Part shown: positions 44,993 to 52,918 of the stretch, piece after piece
Layout of the letters: every line of letters starts with the position of its first letter
Position numbering within the stretch: position 1 is the first letter of the stretch
Source of the DNA: an uncultured Microscilla sp.
Lineage (GTDB): Bacteria > Bacteroidota > Bacteroidia > Cytophagales > Microscillaceae
Reading direction: 5' to 3'
Assembly (NCBI RefSeq): GCF_947493425.1
Contig: NZ_CANLRP010000027.1
Coordinates: 1-64,000, forward strand
DNA length: 64,000 nt
Program-made: the position numbers and the translations under genes
Notes under the pieces: generated by a model
What the model saw: only the letters and a program-made list of their open reading frames with translations
Told to the model about the DNA's origin: nothing
The model's database searches: none

Positions 44993-46468
44993 ATGCCTCA
45001 AATATCCTATTTAATCTTTCTTTTACTGTTTATAAGTACCCTATTATGGGCAACCACCGACGGACACTTGACCGATAAGGGGGTGGCTATAGTGTTTTCG
45101 TGGGTAGTTGCCCCCTTGTTTGTCATGTTTTTGATTGCTTCGGATAAAATGACCTATCAAGATTTGGCAATTGTGGTAGGAGGTGGTGGTGTGGCAATTC
45201 CTTTGGTAATTGGTGTTGTCAGAAAGTTATGGAACCTTATCAACCCCAATTTACTGATTAAAAAAGGTTCTAAAAAGAAGCAACAACAGGAAACCGACAC
45301 CTTCAAAAAATGTACAACCACACACGCAAATATGCATCAACACATTGCTGATACTTTGCAAGGTATTGAGCAGCTCAAAAAAAAACTATGGAACTTACCC
45401 CCTGCCCAACTTTGGCAGAATTTTCAACAACATCGCGTCAAGCTCACCCAAGCATTGCAACAAATAGGCTCATTACATCATGACCTTAACCAACATATAA
45501 CCCATATTGAGCAGGTGACGAGCTCGCTGGAAACACAAGGAGAAAAGATTTTTGCTTTGAGACAACAAATGCAGGCTCAAAAACAGCATTTGCAAAGTAA
45601 CCAACAAGAGATGTTACTGTTTATTCAAGCGTTTGACCAAAGGCAACTGAAAAGAAGCCTCGATAAAATAAAGCCTAAATACTTAAAATTGGACAAACGG
45701 GCAAAAAAGACATTAGCAGTGGTGTCGCAGTTGACAAGCCAACCAGAGCAAAACCATTATACACAGTTTAAACACACGCTGCAAGCCGTTAACTCATTGA
45801 TAGATGAAGCCCAGCATAACATTGAAAAACTAGAACAGTTGTTGCCCTCCCGCGCCCCTCTTCCTACTCGTTATCAATCATTGGTAAACAACCACGAAAA
45901 ACTAATGTTGCGCCTACGCAATGCGCAGCTAGAACTAGCGAAACTTCATGACTTTTTTGAACAAAAATATATACAACAAAGCCCTGCCTACCAACAACTA
46001 CAGTATGAAGAAAAAAAGGAAAAGCTAGCACAAAAACAACACGACTATAGCTCGCTAAAAAAAGCATTTGAAGTAGCACAAGAGGCAGTAAATACCCACA
46101 TAGAAAACCTTTGGGCTATATATCGCCAACACCACCCACACGATTCTACGCAGAGCACAACACAACTTACCGATTTTTTACGCCAAGCCTATCCCGAAGC
46201 ACTTGAGGAGTTTAGCCAAAAAAGGGCGTATCAAACCCTGACCAAGGCAAAGTATCGAGCGATAGAGGAAGAAATAGAAATACTACAAAACGAAGTAAAC
46301 GCTCTGCAAGAAAAATATGTACTTGACAAAAACTCAGAGGAAAGTATACGCCAACTTTGGCAAAGTTATGAACATAGTAACAACCCTGAAGAGTTTTGGC
46401 AAGCTTATGAACAACGCCTCCAAACATTGGACAGTTGGCGACAGGCGGCTTATTTGCTGAAAAGCTAA
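44993..46468 (+). CDS. Membrane protein with long coiled coil, unknown function
   Basis: From ATG 44993 the protein is 491 aa (44966 is an alternative). Three hydrophobic stretches (about residues 4-21, 31-52, 60-82) are followed by about 400 residues of Gln/Lys/Glu-rich, helix-favouring sequence without Gly/Pro breaks, read as coiled coil. No catalytic motif. The frame extends upstream into the repeat to 44852, but a promoter box at 44903 rules that out. 48 bp separate it from the next gene, so the two probably form one transcript. The pair is bracketed by same-orientation copies of the 164-bp repeat. Confidence 0.78.
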   Translation: MPQISYLIFLLLFISTLLWATTDGHLTDKGVAIVFSWVVAPLFVMFLIASDKMTYQDLAIVVGGGGVAIPLVIGVVRKLWNLINPNLLIKKGSKKKQQQETDTFKKCTTTHANMHQHIADTLQGIEQLKKKLWNLPPAQLWQNFQQHRVKLTQALQQIGSLHHDLNQHITHIEQVTSSLETQGEKIFALRQQMQAQKQHLQSNQQEMLLFIQAFDQRQLKRSLDKIKPKYLKLDKRAKKTLAVVSQLTSQPEQNHYTQFKHTLQAVNSLIDEAQHNIEKLEQLLPSRAPLPTRYQSLVNNHEKLMLRLRNAQLELAKLHDFFEQKYIQQSPAYQQLQYEEKKEKLAQKQHDYSSLKKAFEVAQEAVNTHIENLWAIYRQHHPHDSTQSTTQLTDFLRQAYPEALEEFSQKRAYQTLTKAKYRAIEEEIEILQNEVNALQEKYVLDKNSEESIRQLWQSYEHSNNPEEFWQAYEQRLQTLDSWRQAAYLLKS

Positions 46469-46516
46469 GACTTATTTATTATATCCCAAAAAATTATCCA
46501 CCATAACTACAAAGCA

Positions 46517-47257
46517 ATGATTAAAAGTAAACTTCAAGAAATATTCCCCCTGAGAATATCTAAAACTCGTTGGGTCATTATATTCTTCGTTGAGTTGTGG
46601 AGCGTTGCAACACTTGTTCCACACAATACCAACAATGGACACTTCAAAGCCCAAGTAAACGGCAAAACCGCATCTACTAGCGATGTGAGAGTGATTCCTC
46701 TTGGCAAGGATGAGTTTAATATCAACTGCTACGCAGGCAACAAGGCTTTTTGTTTTTGGAATAGATCAGGTAATTGGCAAGTAATTTATTTGCACAACTA
46801 CAGGGCTAAAACAAATAATGGTCAAGGGCAGGTTTCTAATGTAAACATATCGGCAGATTGGTCCAATGACTCTAAGGTACGGCTTGGCTTTTCTTTTGAC
46901 CTAGAGGTAGACAGTTATGAAGAACCCTTACAACTAAAAGTAAGAAATGGGATAGTGGAAACTGAAGTAGTAGACTCAGACGAACAAATGACCCAAGTAT
47001 CGTTTAACCTAGTCATGATGAATATAGAGGTTATACTTGGATTGCTCGTAAACATACCTCTCTTGTATTTTATATTTCTTGCCTACGATGGCTTAATCAT
47101 AAAAGAGATTCAGACCAGTTCAGGGAAAGCATTGACAGGACACGCCGCCGTAACCGAAGGACGCCGCTTTTTGCGACGTGCCATTATTGCTGCTTGTGTT
47201 GCTCTGGTAGTTTGGTTTGTACCAGATTTATTGGGTATGTTGTTTGAGGCTTTGTAA
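46517..47257 (+). CDS. Three-TM membrane protein, unknown function
   Basis: 246 aa. One N-terminal helix (about 18-36), a 120-residue beta-rich extracytoplasmic segment with several Trp/Asn (FCFWNRSGNWQVIYLHNY), then two C-terminal helices (about 168-192 and 222-243) separated by a basic loop (TEGRRFLRRA). No family recognised. It follows the coiled-coil protein gene closely and may form a complex with it. Downstream, copy 4 of the 164-bp repeat begins 35 bp after the stop, and the oppositely oriented purD lies beyond. Confidence 0.72.
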   Translation: MIKSKLQEIFPLRISKTRWVIIFFVELWSVATLVPHNTNNGHFKAQVNGKTASTSDVRVIPLGKDEFNINCYAGNKAFCFWNRSGNWQVIYLHNYRAKTNNGQGQVSNVNISADWSNDSKVRLGFSFDLEVDSYEEPLQLKVRNGIVETEVVDSDEQMTQVSFNLVMMNIEVILGLLVNIPLLYFIFLAYDGLIIKEIQTSSGKALTGHAAVTEGRRFLRRAIIAACVALVVWFVPDLLGMLFEAL

Positions 47258-47291
47258 TTTGATAATAAAAAAACACCCTTTGGCAAACTGT

Positions 47292-47455
47292 CACTGCTCT
47301 TTTAAGTCTTCCAAAGGAGATTTAAAAGTTTGAATACAGGAAAGTCTCCAGACTTTCTCTCCAACAACAAGCTCGGAAGGGAAGTCAGAAGACTTCTATT
47401 CATCAATAGTGTCAAGTCGCCCTGCGGGAAGACTTGACACAGCGGAGTGAATCTA
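47292..47455. repeat. 164-bp hairpin repeat, copy 4
   Basis: Same orientation as copies 1-3, about 2.4 kb away, more diverged. H2 reads GAAAGTCT/AGACTTTC: compared with copy 2 both partners of one pair changed (G-C to A-T), keeping the stem. H4 inner loop reads GCCCTGCGGG. Confidence 0.85.
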
Positions 47456-47463
47456 TAAGTATA

Positions 47464-48750
47464 TTAAGCTTCACTCATTAAGTCTAAGCCAATGTCTTTG
47501 CGGTAATATTTGCCTTCGAAGTCAATTTTTTCGGCGGCAGCCTTGCATTTGCTTAAAGCCTGTGGAATATCATCGCCAAAGCCTGTCAGCGAAATTACCC
47601 GTCCCCCATTGGTTACTACCTCTTCTTGCTCGTTGGTTTTGGTGCCCGCATGAAACAAAATGACCTCGTCCGCTTCATCAAAACCAGACATTTTTTTACC
47701 CTTCTCATAACTTTCAGGGTAGCCACCCGACACCAACATCACCGTAGCGGCTGTACGTGGGTCGGTTTCAATGACAAAGTCTTTGAGCTTTTGTTCGGCA
47801 GTTGCCTGTAGCATTTGCACAAAATCGGAGCCGATACGGGGCATCACTACCTCAGTTTCAGGGTCGCCCATACGCGCATTGTATTCTATTACATAGGGCT
47901 CGCCGTCTACATTCATCAAACCAAAAAATATAAACCCAGTGTAACTGATGCCCTCTGCTTTGAGCCCCTCTACAGTAGGTTGTATTACTTTTTCTTCTAC
48001 CTTTTGCATAAAATCACCTTTGGCAAAGGGTACGGGCGACACTGCCCCCATTCCACCCGTGTTGAGCCCGGTATCTTGCTCTCCAATGCGCTTATAGTCT
48101 TTGGCTTCGGGCAATACACAATAACTTTCGCCATCACTTAGAATAAAGGCAGACATTTCTATGCCTTTCAAAAACTGCTCGATGACTACTTTAGAGCTGG
48201 CATCGCCAAATTTGGCTTCCATGAGCATTTCTTTGAGCGTAGCCTGCGCGTGTTCCAGGGTTTCGCTTATAATTACTCCTTTGCCTGCCGCCAAACCATC
48301 TGCCTTAAGTACAATAGGCAAACTTTGCGTTTCCAAATAAGCCAAGCCTTCGTTGAGCGTATCTTTGGTAAAAGTTTGAGACTGTGCTGTAGGAATGCCA
48401 TACTTTGCCATAAAGTTTTTCGAGAAGTCTTTGCTCCCTTCCAACATTGCCCCACGTTTGTCGGGCCCTATTACCTTTACGTGTAGTAACTTGGGTGAGT
48501 CGGCAAAGTAATTTTTGATTCCTTTGACCAAAGGAGCCTCTGGGCCTACCAAAATCAAGTCAATTTGTTGTTCCAAAGCATATCTACCAATAGCCTCAAA
48601 ATCATCCACAGCAATGCTTACATTGGTAGCAATCTGAGCTGTTCCGGCGTTGCCTGGTGCCACAAACAATTTATCATACCGCTTGCTTTGCGCTATTTTC
48701 CAGGCAAACGCGTGCTCTCTTCCTCCCGAACCAAGAATCAAAATATTCAT
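47464..48750 (-). CDS. purD: Phosphoribosylamine-glycine ligase (GARS)
   Basis: Purine biosynthesis enzyme joining glycine to 5-phosphoribosylamine with ATP. The start at 48750 (MNILILGSGGREHAFAWK) is chosen; the longer frame to 48810 adds 20 non-family residues. Signatures: N-terminal GSGGREHA, the ATP-grasp core (ADGLAAGKGVII; EQFLKGIEMSAFILSDG), and VIEYNARMGDPETEVVMPR. 428 aa, normal. The gene ends 9 bp from repeat copy 4, with no ordinary terminator. Confidence 0.97.
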   Translation of the reverse strand: MNILILGSGGREHAFAWKIAQSKRYDKLFVAPGNAGTAQIATNVSIAVDDFEAIGRYALEQQIDLILVGPEAPLVKGIKNYFADSPKLLHVKVIGPDKRGAMLEGSKDFSKNFMAKYGIPTAQSQTFTKDTLNEGLAYLETQSLPIVLKADGLAAGKGVIISETLEHAQATLKEMLMEAKFGDASSKVVIEQFLKGIEMSAFILSDGESYCVLPEAKDYKRIGEQDTGLNTGGMGAVSPVPFAKGDFMQKVEEKVIQPTVEGLKAEGISYTGFIFFGLMNVDGEPYVIEYNARMGDPETEVVMPRIGSDFVQMLQATAEQKLKDFVIETDPRTAATVMLVSGGYPESYEKGKKMSGFDEADEVILFHAGTKTNEQEEVVTNGGRVISLTGFGDDIPQALSKCKAAAEKIDFEGKYYRKDIGLDLMSEA

Positions 48751-49157
48751 AAAAGTGTCTAATTTTATATAGGGCAGGCTATATTTTATCAGGTATTTGG
48801 TGTTGGGCACTGGGTACTATACTTAAATAAAAATGGTTGTGAGGATGGAGTTTGACTAATTGCTTGAATACCAACATTAACCAGCCGAAGCTATTTCTAA
48901 ATCCCGGTTTATCGGGGCAGCTTTGCTGTGCTGAGTTCTGCTTCAGCTAATCCTGTAAATCCTAAAACCACTTTAATCTTAGTATAACTGTTCATTCCCT
49001 TGCCCTGAAGCCAAAAAAAGTAATAGCCCTACCTTTGATGATGTACTAACTAAATGCAGCACAAATTTATCAAAATGTTGGTATAACTATTACTTTTAAT
49101 TGCTTTTAGTAAGCAAGTAAACGCTTGTATGTATTTTATAGTAGAGCCAATAAGTGT
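48751..49157. other. 407-bp spacer holding a dispersed repeat
   Basis: Contains the family-D repeat (48851-48988). No ORF or clear RNA otherwise. Confidence 0.5.
48851..48988 (-). repeat. Family-D dispersed repeat, long copy
   Basis: Read on the minus strand it begins GTTATACTAAGATTAAAGTG, continues with TTTTAGGATTTACAGGATTA and ends TTAATGTTGGTATTCAAGC plus AATTAGTCAAA. The copy at 56281-56352 has the same two halves joined directly; here about 70 bp are inserted between them, carrying the CAGCAAAGCTGCCCCGAT core also found at 9775-9813. Confidence 0.75.
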
Positions 49158-51350
49158 TTAGTTGGCCACTTCTGACAGAAACTTCACCCGCATCAAACGC
49201 AACTCGTCTTCGCTGTACTCTTCGTCAAGCTCTGACAAAGCAGTGCCTATGTGATCGGTTTCGGCTTCCATAAAATAGTCATAAATATCGTCTTGGCGAT
49301 CTTCCTCTAAAATCTGATCAATGTAATAATCAAGATTAAGACGGGTACCCGAATAACAAATATGTTCTATTTCGCTGATAATATCGGCCAGTTTTACATT
49401 TTTAGCTTCAGCTATTTCTTCCAAATCTACCTTTCGGTCAATTTGCTGGATAATGTAAATCTTAATTTTCGATTTATTAACCGCCGATTTCACTACCACA
49501 TCTGAGGCAGTTTCTATCTCATTTTCTTTGACATACTTGATAATTAGCTCAATAAATTGTCTGCCAAACTTTTCTACCTTACCACGTCCTACTCCGTTGA
49601 TCTGAGCAAGTTCCTCTTTGGTGGTGGGGTAAGTGGTTGCAATTTCTTCGAGCGAGGGATCCTGAAAGATCACATAAGGAGGAAAACCTTTTTCTTTCGC
49701 CACTTTTCGACGTAGGTTTTTGAGCATTTCAAACAATACCGGGTCATAAGCCTTGGTATTGACTGTGTTGCCCATTTCTCTATCATCTTCTTCTTCGGTG
49801 GTTACCTTACTGTAGTCGTGGTCTTCAGACAACATCACCTTATAAGGGCTGGCAAGAAAATCGTGTCCTTTTTGTGCTACTTTTACTACGCCAAAATTAT
49901 CAATGTCTTTCTCAAGAAAGTTGTATAACAAAATTTGGCGAATCACAGAACGCCAATAGGCCGCATCTTTATGGCTTCCTTTGGCAAACACATCCAACTT
50001 GTTATGGTCGTAGCTCTTCACATAGTCAGTTTCTTTACCCATGAGTATGTCTGATATGTGACTGATATGAAAGCGGGCACCAGTTTGCGCTACTGCTTTG
50101 AGCACCCAGCTTACGTGTTCGGTGGCATCAAACTTTGGCGTAGGCTGATCGGTGTTGTCGTTAAACCCACCATCTTTATCCATTTTTTCGCCAAAATAAT
50201 GAAGTAACTGACGACGCCGACAAACCCCCGAAGTGGCATAATCCATCATTTCCTGCAACAAGTGGCGCGCATTGTCGCGTTCGGTTACAGGTTTGTCTTT
50301 GTTAAACTTTTCAAGCTTTTGGATATCGTTGGGACTGTAAAACATGATACAGTCTGCATTCAATCCATCGCGTCCGGCACGTCCGGTTTCCTGATAGTAG
50401 CCTTCAAGCGACTTGGGTGCATCGTAATGAATCACGCAACGCACGTCGGGCTTGTCTATACCCATTCCAAAGGCTATAGTAGCCACAATAATGTCGGCAT
50501 CTTCGTTCAGAAACGCATCCTGGTTACGCATTCTCACGCTTGAATCAAGCCCTGCGTGGTAAGGAAGCGCCTTAATATCATTTACTTTCAAAAACTCATA
50601 TATTTCTTCTACCTTTTTGCGGCTCAGGCAATAAATAATGCCCGATTCCCCTTTTTTATTTTTAAGGTATTTGATGAGTTGTTTTTTAACGTGAATCTTC
50701 GGGCGAACCTCATAGTAAAGGTTGGGGCGGTTAAACGATGACTTGAAAACCGAGGCATCCTCCATCTGGAGGTTACGTTGAATATCTTGTTGTACTTTAG
50801 GAGTTGCTGTAGCAGTCAATGCTATGATGGGCAAATTGCCTAAGTTATCGATAATTTGACGGATTTTACGGTATTCAGGGCGAAAGTCGTGTCCCCATTC
50901 TGATATACAGTGAGCTTCATCTATAGCAACAAAAGAAATTTGTGCTTTTTTCAGAAAATCTACATTGCTTTCTTTGGTAAGAGACTCAGGAGCTACATAC
51001 AGTAGCTTGACTTCACCATTCAGCACATCTTTTTTTACACGGGTAATTTCTCCCTTAGTGAGGGTAGAGTTGAGAAACTGTGCATTGATACCCAAAGCAT
51101 TGAGCTGATCAACCTGATTTTTCATCAGAGCAATAAGTGGGGAGATGACAATGGCCGAACCTGGCGAAACGATGGCAGGTAATTGATAACAGAGGGATTT
51201 ACCAGCACCTGTTGGCATGATAACGAAGGTATTCTTCTCATCTAAAATACTTTGGATGATTTCTTGCTGGGCACCACGAAACTGCCCATACCCGAATACC
51301 TCTTTTAACTTCTCTTTTAAATCTAGTTTACTAACTGTCTCCATATTCAT
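49158..51350 (-). CDS. recQ: RecQ-type ATP-dependent DNA helicase lacking the zinc cysteines
   Basis: 3'-5' helicase of recombination and replication-fork repair. Walker A MPTGAGKS (45-52), DEAH box 144-147 (AIDEAHCISEWGHDFRPEY), helicase C core with GMGIDKPDVR and QETGRAGRDG, then RQC and an HRDC-like region (about 520-600). In E. coli RecQ the RQC zinc is held by Cys380, 397, 400 and 403. Here Cys377 remains but the other three positions are Gly394, Asn397 and Thr400, with spacing unchanged (DGGFNDNT for CGNCDNC). An acidic tail of about 100 residues extends the C-terminus. 730 aa, typical of Bacteroidota RecQ. Single gene. Confidence 0.95.
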   Translation of the reverse strand: MNMETVSKLDLKEKLKEVFGYGQFRGAQQEIIQSILDEKNTFVIMPTGAGKSLCYQLPAIVSPGSAIVISPLIALMKNQVDQLNALGINAQFLNSTLTKGEITRVKKDVLNGEVKLLYVAPESLTKESNVDFLKKAQISFVAIDEAHCISEWGHDFRPEYRKIRQIIDNLGNLPIIALTATATPKVQQDIQRNLQMEDASVFKSSFNRPNLYYEVRPKIHVKKQLIKYLKNKKGESGIIYCLSRKKVEEIYEFLKVNDIKALPYHAGLDSSVRMRNQDAFLNEDADIIVATIAFGMGIDKPDVRCVIHYDAPKSLEGYYQETGRAGRDGLNADCIMFYSPNDIQKLEKFNKDKPVTERDNARHLLQEMMDYATSGVCRRRQLLHYFGEKMDKDGGFNDNTDQPTPKFDATEHVSWVLKAVAQTGARFHISHISDILMGKETDYVKSYDHNKLDVFAKGSHKDAAYWRSVIRQILLYNFLEKDIDNFGVVKVAQKGHDFLASPYKVMLSEDHDYSKVTTEEEDDREMGNTVNTKAYDPVLFEMLKNLRRKVAKEKGFPPYVIFQDPSLEEIATTYPTTKEELAQINGVGRGKVEKFGRQFIELIIKYVKENEIETASDVVVKSAVNKSKIKIYIIQQIDRKVDLEEIAEAKNVKLADIISEIEHICYSGTRLNLDYYIDQILEEDRQDDIYDYFMEAETDHIGTALSELDEEYSEDELRLMRVKFLSEVAN

Positions 51351-51543
51351 TGATGAAGTGAAGATAAACTTTGTGTGTATTTAATAAGCATAAATACACC
51401 ATAAATAAAAAAAATCAAATCCCCTTATTAGAGAATTTGCAATGATTAATACGTGCTTATATTTTTAGCAAAACGTATATCGAAGGTACTAAAAGTTATT
51501 TAGAAATATAAGTAAAAAAAGATAATAAAAATCTCTTGTGTAG

Positions 51544-51551
51544 TAAATTTG
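51544..51551 (+). promoter_or_regulatory. -7 promoter box of the mannose-1-P guanylyltransferase gene
   Basis: TAAATTTG fits TAnnTTTG, 54 nt before ATG 51606. Confidence 0.62.
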
Positions 51552-51605
51552 CACTCTTTGTAGTGATTGCTTTATATTTCTAATCTAATATAAAAATTTT
51601 GAGTA

Positions 51606-52709
51606 ATGAATCAAAATCAGATGTCTGAAACGAAAAAAGACCGAGCAAACAACTTTGTGATTATTATGGCAGGAGGGGTGGGCTCTCGTTTATGGCCATT
51701 TAGCCGAACCTCTTTCCCGAAACAGTTTCATGATATTCTGGAAAAAGGTGGTACTTTGCTCCAGTCTACTGTCAAACGTTTTGAAAATATATGCCTACCA
51801 GAAAATATATTTGTTGTAACCAATAAAATATATAAGAACCTGGTCAAAGAACAATTACCGTTCTTGAGTGATGATCAAATATTACTTGAACCTGTCAAAC
51901 GCAATACCGCTCCTTGCATAGCTTATGCTTCACATAAAATTGCTATTAAAAATCCAGAAGCCAATATCATTGTATCACCCGCTGACCATATCATTACTGA
52001 GGTAGAAGCATTTGAGCAATCAATGCTTAAAGCATTGGCAGCCACCGCCGAAAAAGATATTTTGGTCACCTTGGGGATTCAACCTACCCGCCCTGACACA
52101 GGTTATGGATATATTCAGTTTGAAGAAGAAAAAGATGAACTGAGCAGGGTAAAAACTTTTACCGAAAAACCGGTCATTGAAATGGCTCAACAGTTTGTTG
52201 ACAGTGGAGAGTTTGTTTGGAACGCGGGCATTTTTGCCTGGAACGCCCGAACTATCATCAAGGCAGTGAAACAGTATATTCCTGACTTGCACGACATATT
52301 TTTTGAGGCTCAAAAAAGCTTTTACACCCCCCAGGAAGACGAAGCCATTAGACGGGCATACTCGCTTTGTAAGAGCATTTCTATTGACTACGGAGTCATG
52401 GAGAAGGCAGAGAATGTATACGTGATTTTGGCGGGCTTTAAATGGTCTGATCTGGGCACCTGGAAGTCGCTCTATAATGAGTTGCCCAAAGATGAAAATC
52501 GTAACGTACTACTGGGCAATACCATTACTTACAACAGTTATAACTGTATGGTAAAAACCCCCCACGAAAAGTTGGTTGTTTTGCAAGGTTTGCAAGATTG
52601 TATTGTTGCTGAGTATGACAATGTATTGCTGATTTGCCGCAAAGAAGATGAGCAAAAAGTCAAAGATTTTGTGGCGGATGCCAAAAATAAAGGTGCAGAG
52701 TTTATTTAA
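51606..52709 (+). CDS. manC: Mannose-1-phosphate guanylyltransferase
   Basis: Makes GDP-mannose from mannose-1-phosphate and GTP for polysaccharide and lipid glycosylation. Nucleotidyltransferase signatures: IIMAGGVGSRLWPFSRTSFPKQF (about 18-40), SPADHII, GYGYIQ, FTEKP and FVWNAGIFAWNA. 367 aa, the single-domain type, without the C-terminal isomerase half of bifunctional ManC. ATG 51606 or 51621 may be used. GDP-mannose could supply the glycosyltransferase operon at 15-18 kb, although they are not linked. Monocistronic. Confidence 0.95.
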   Translation: MNQNQMSETKKDRANNFVIIMAGGVGSRLWPFSRTSFPKQFHDILEKGGTLLQSTVKRFENICLPENIFVVTNKIYKNLVKEQLPFLSDDQILLEPVKRNTAPCIAYASHKIAIKNPEANIIVSPADHIITEVEAFEQSMLKALAATAEKDILVTLGIQPTRPDTGYGYIQFEEEKDELSRVKTFTEKPVIEMAQQFVDSGEFVWNAGIFAWNARTIIKAVKQYIPDLHDIFFEAQKSFYTPQEDEAIRRAYSLCKSISIDYGVMEKAENVYVILAGFKWSDLGTWKSLYNELPKDENRNVLLGNTITYNSYNCMVKTPHEKLVVLQGLQDCIVAEYDNVLLICRKEDEQKVKDFVADAKNKGAEFI

Positions 52710-52865
52710 TAATTGATGTGACTCAGTATTCAGTTTCTTTCAATCAGGAGATGGTTGTATGGCCTCGTAGTGCATTGCTTACAAAATACGAAGACGAGTT
52801 AATTTGTTTTTTTAGAGTACACCAACTACCCACTTAAACTTATACCCAACTGTTTTTTTTATAAT

Positions 52866-52909
52866 AATAATAAAGCCTCCCTGAAAAGTTTCAGAGAGGC
52901 TTTATTATT
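52866..52909. terminator. Bidirectional terminator between manC and a SpoIIE gene
   Basis: AATAATAAAGCCTC (52866-52879) pairs with its complement (52896-52909), and an inner CTGAAA/TTTCAG extends the stem past one mismatch, leaving a 2-nt loop. A-rich and T-rich flanks suit both convergent genes. Confidence 0.9.
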
Positions 52910-52918
52910 TATAAGTTC

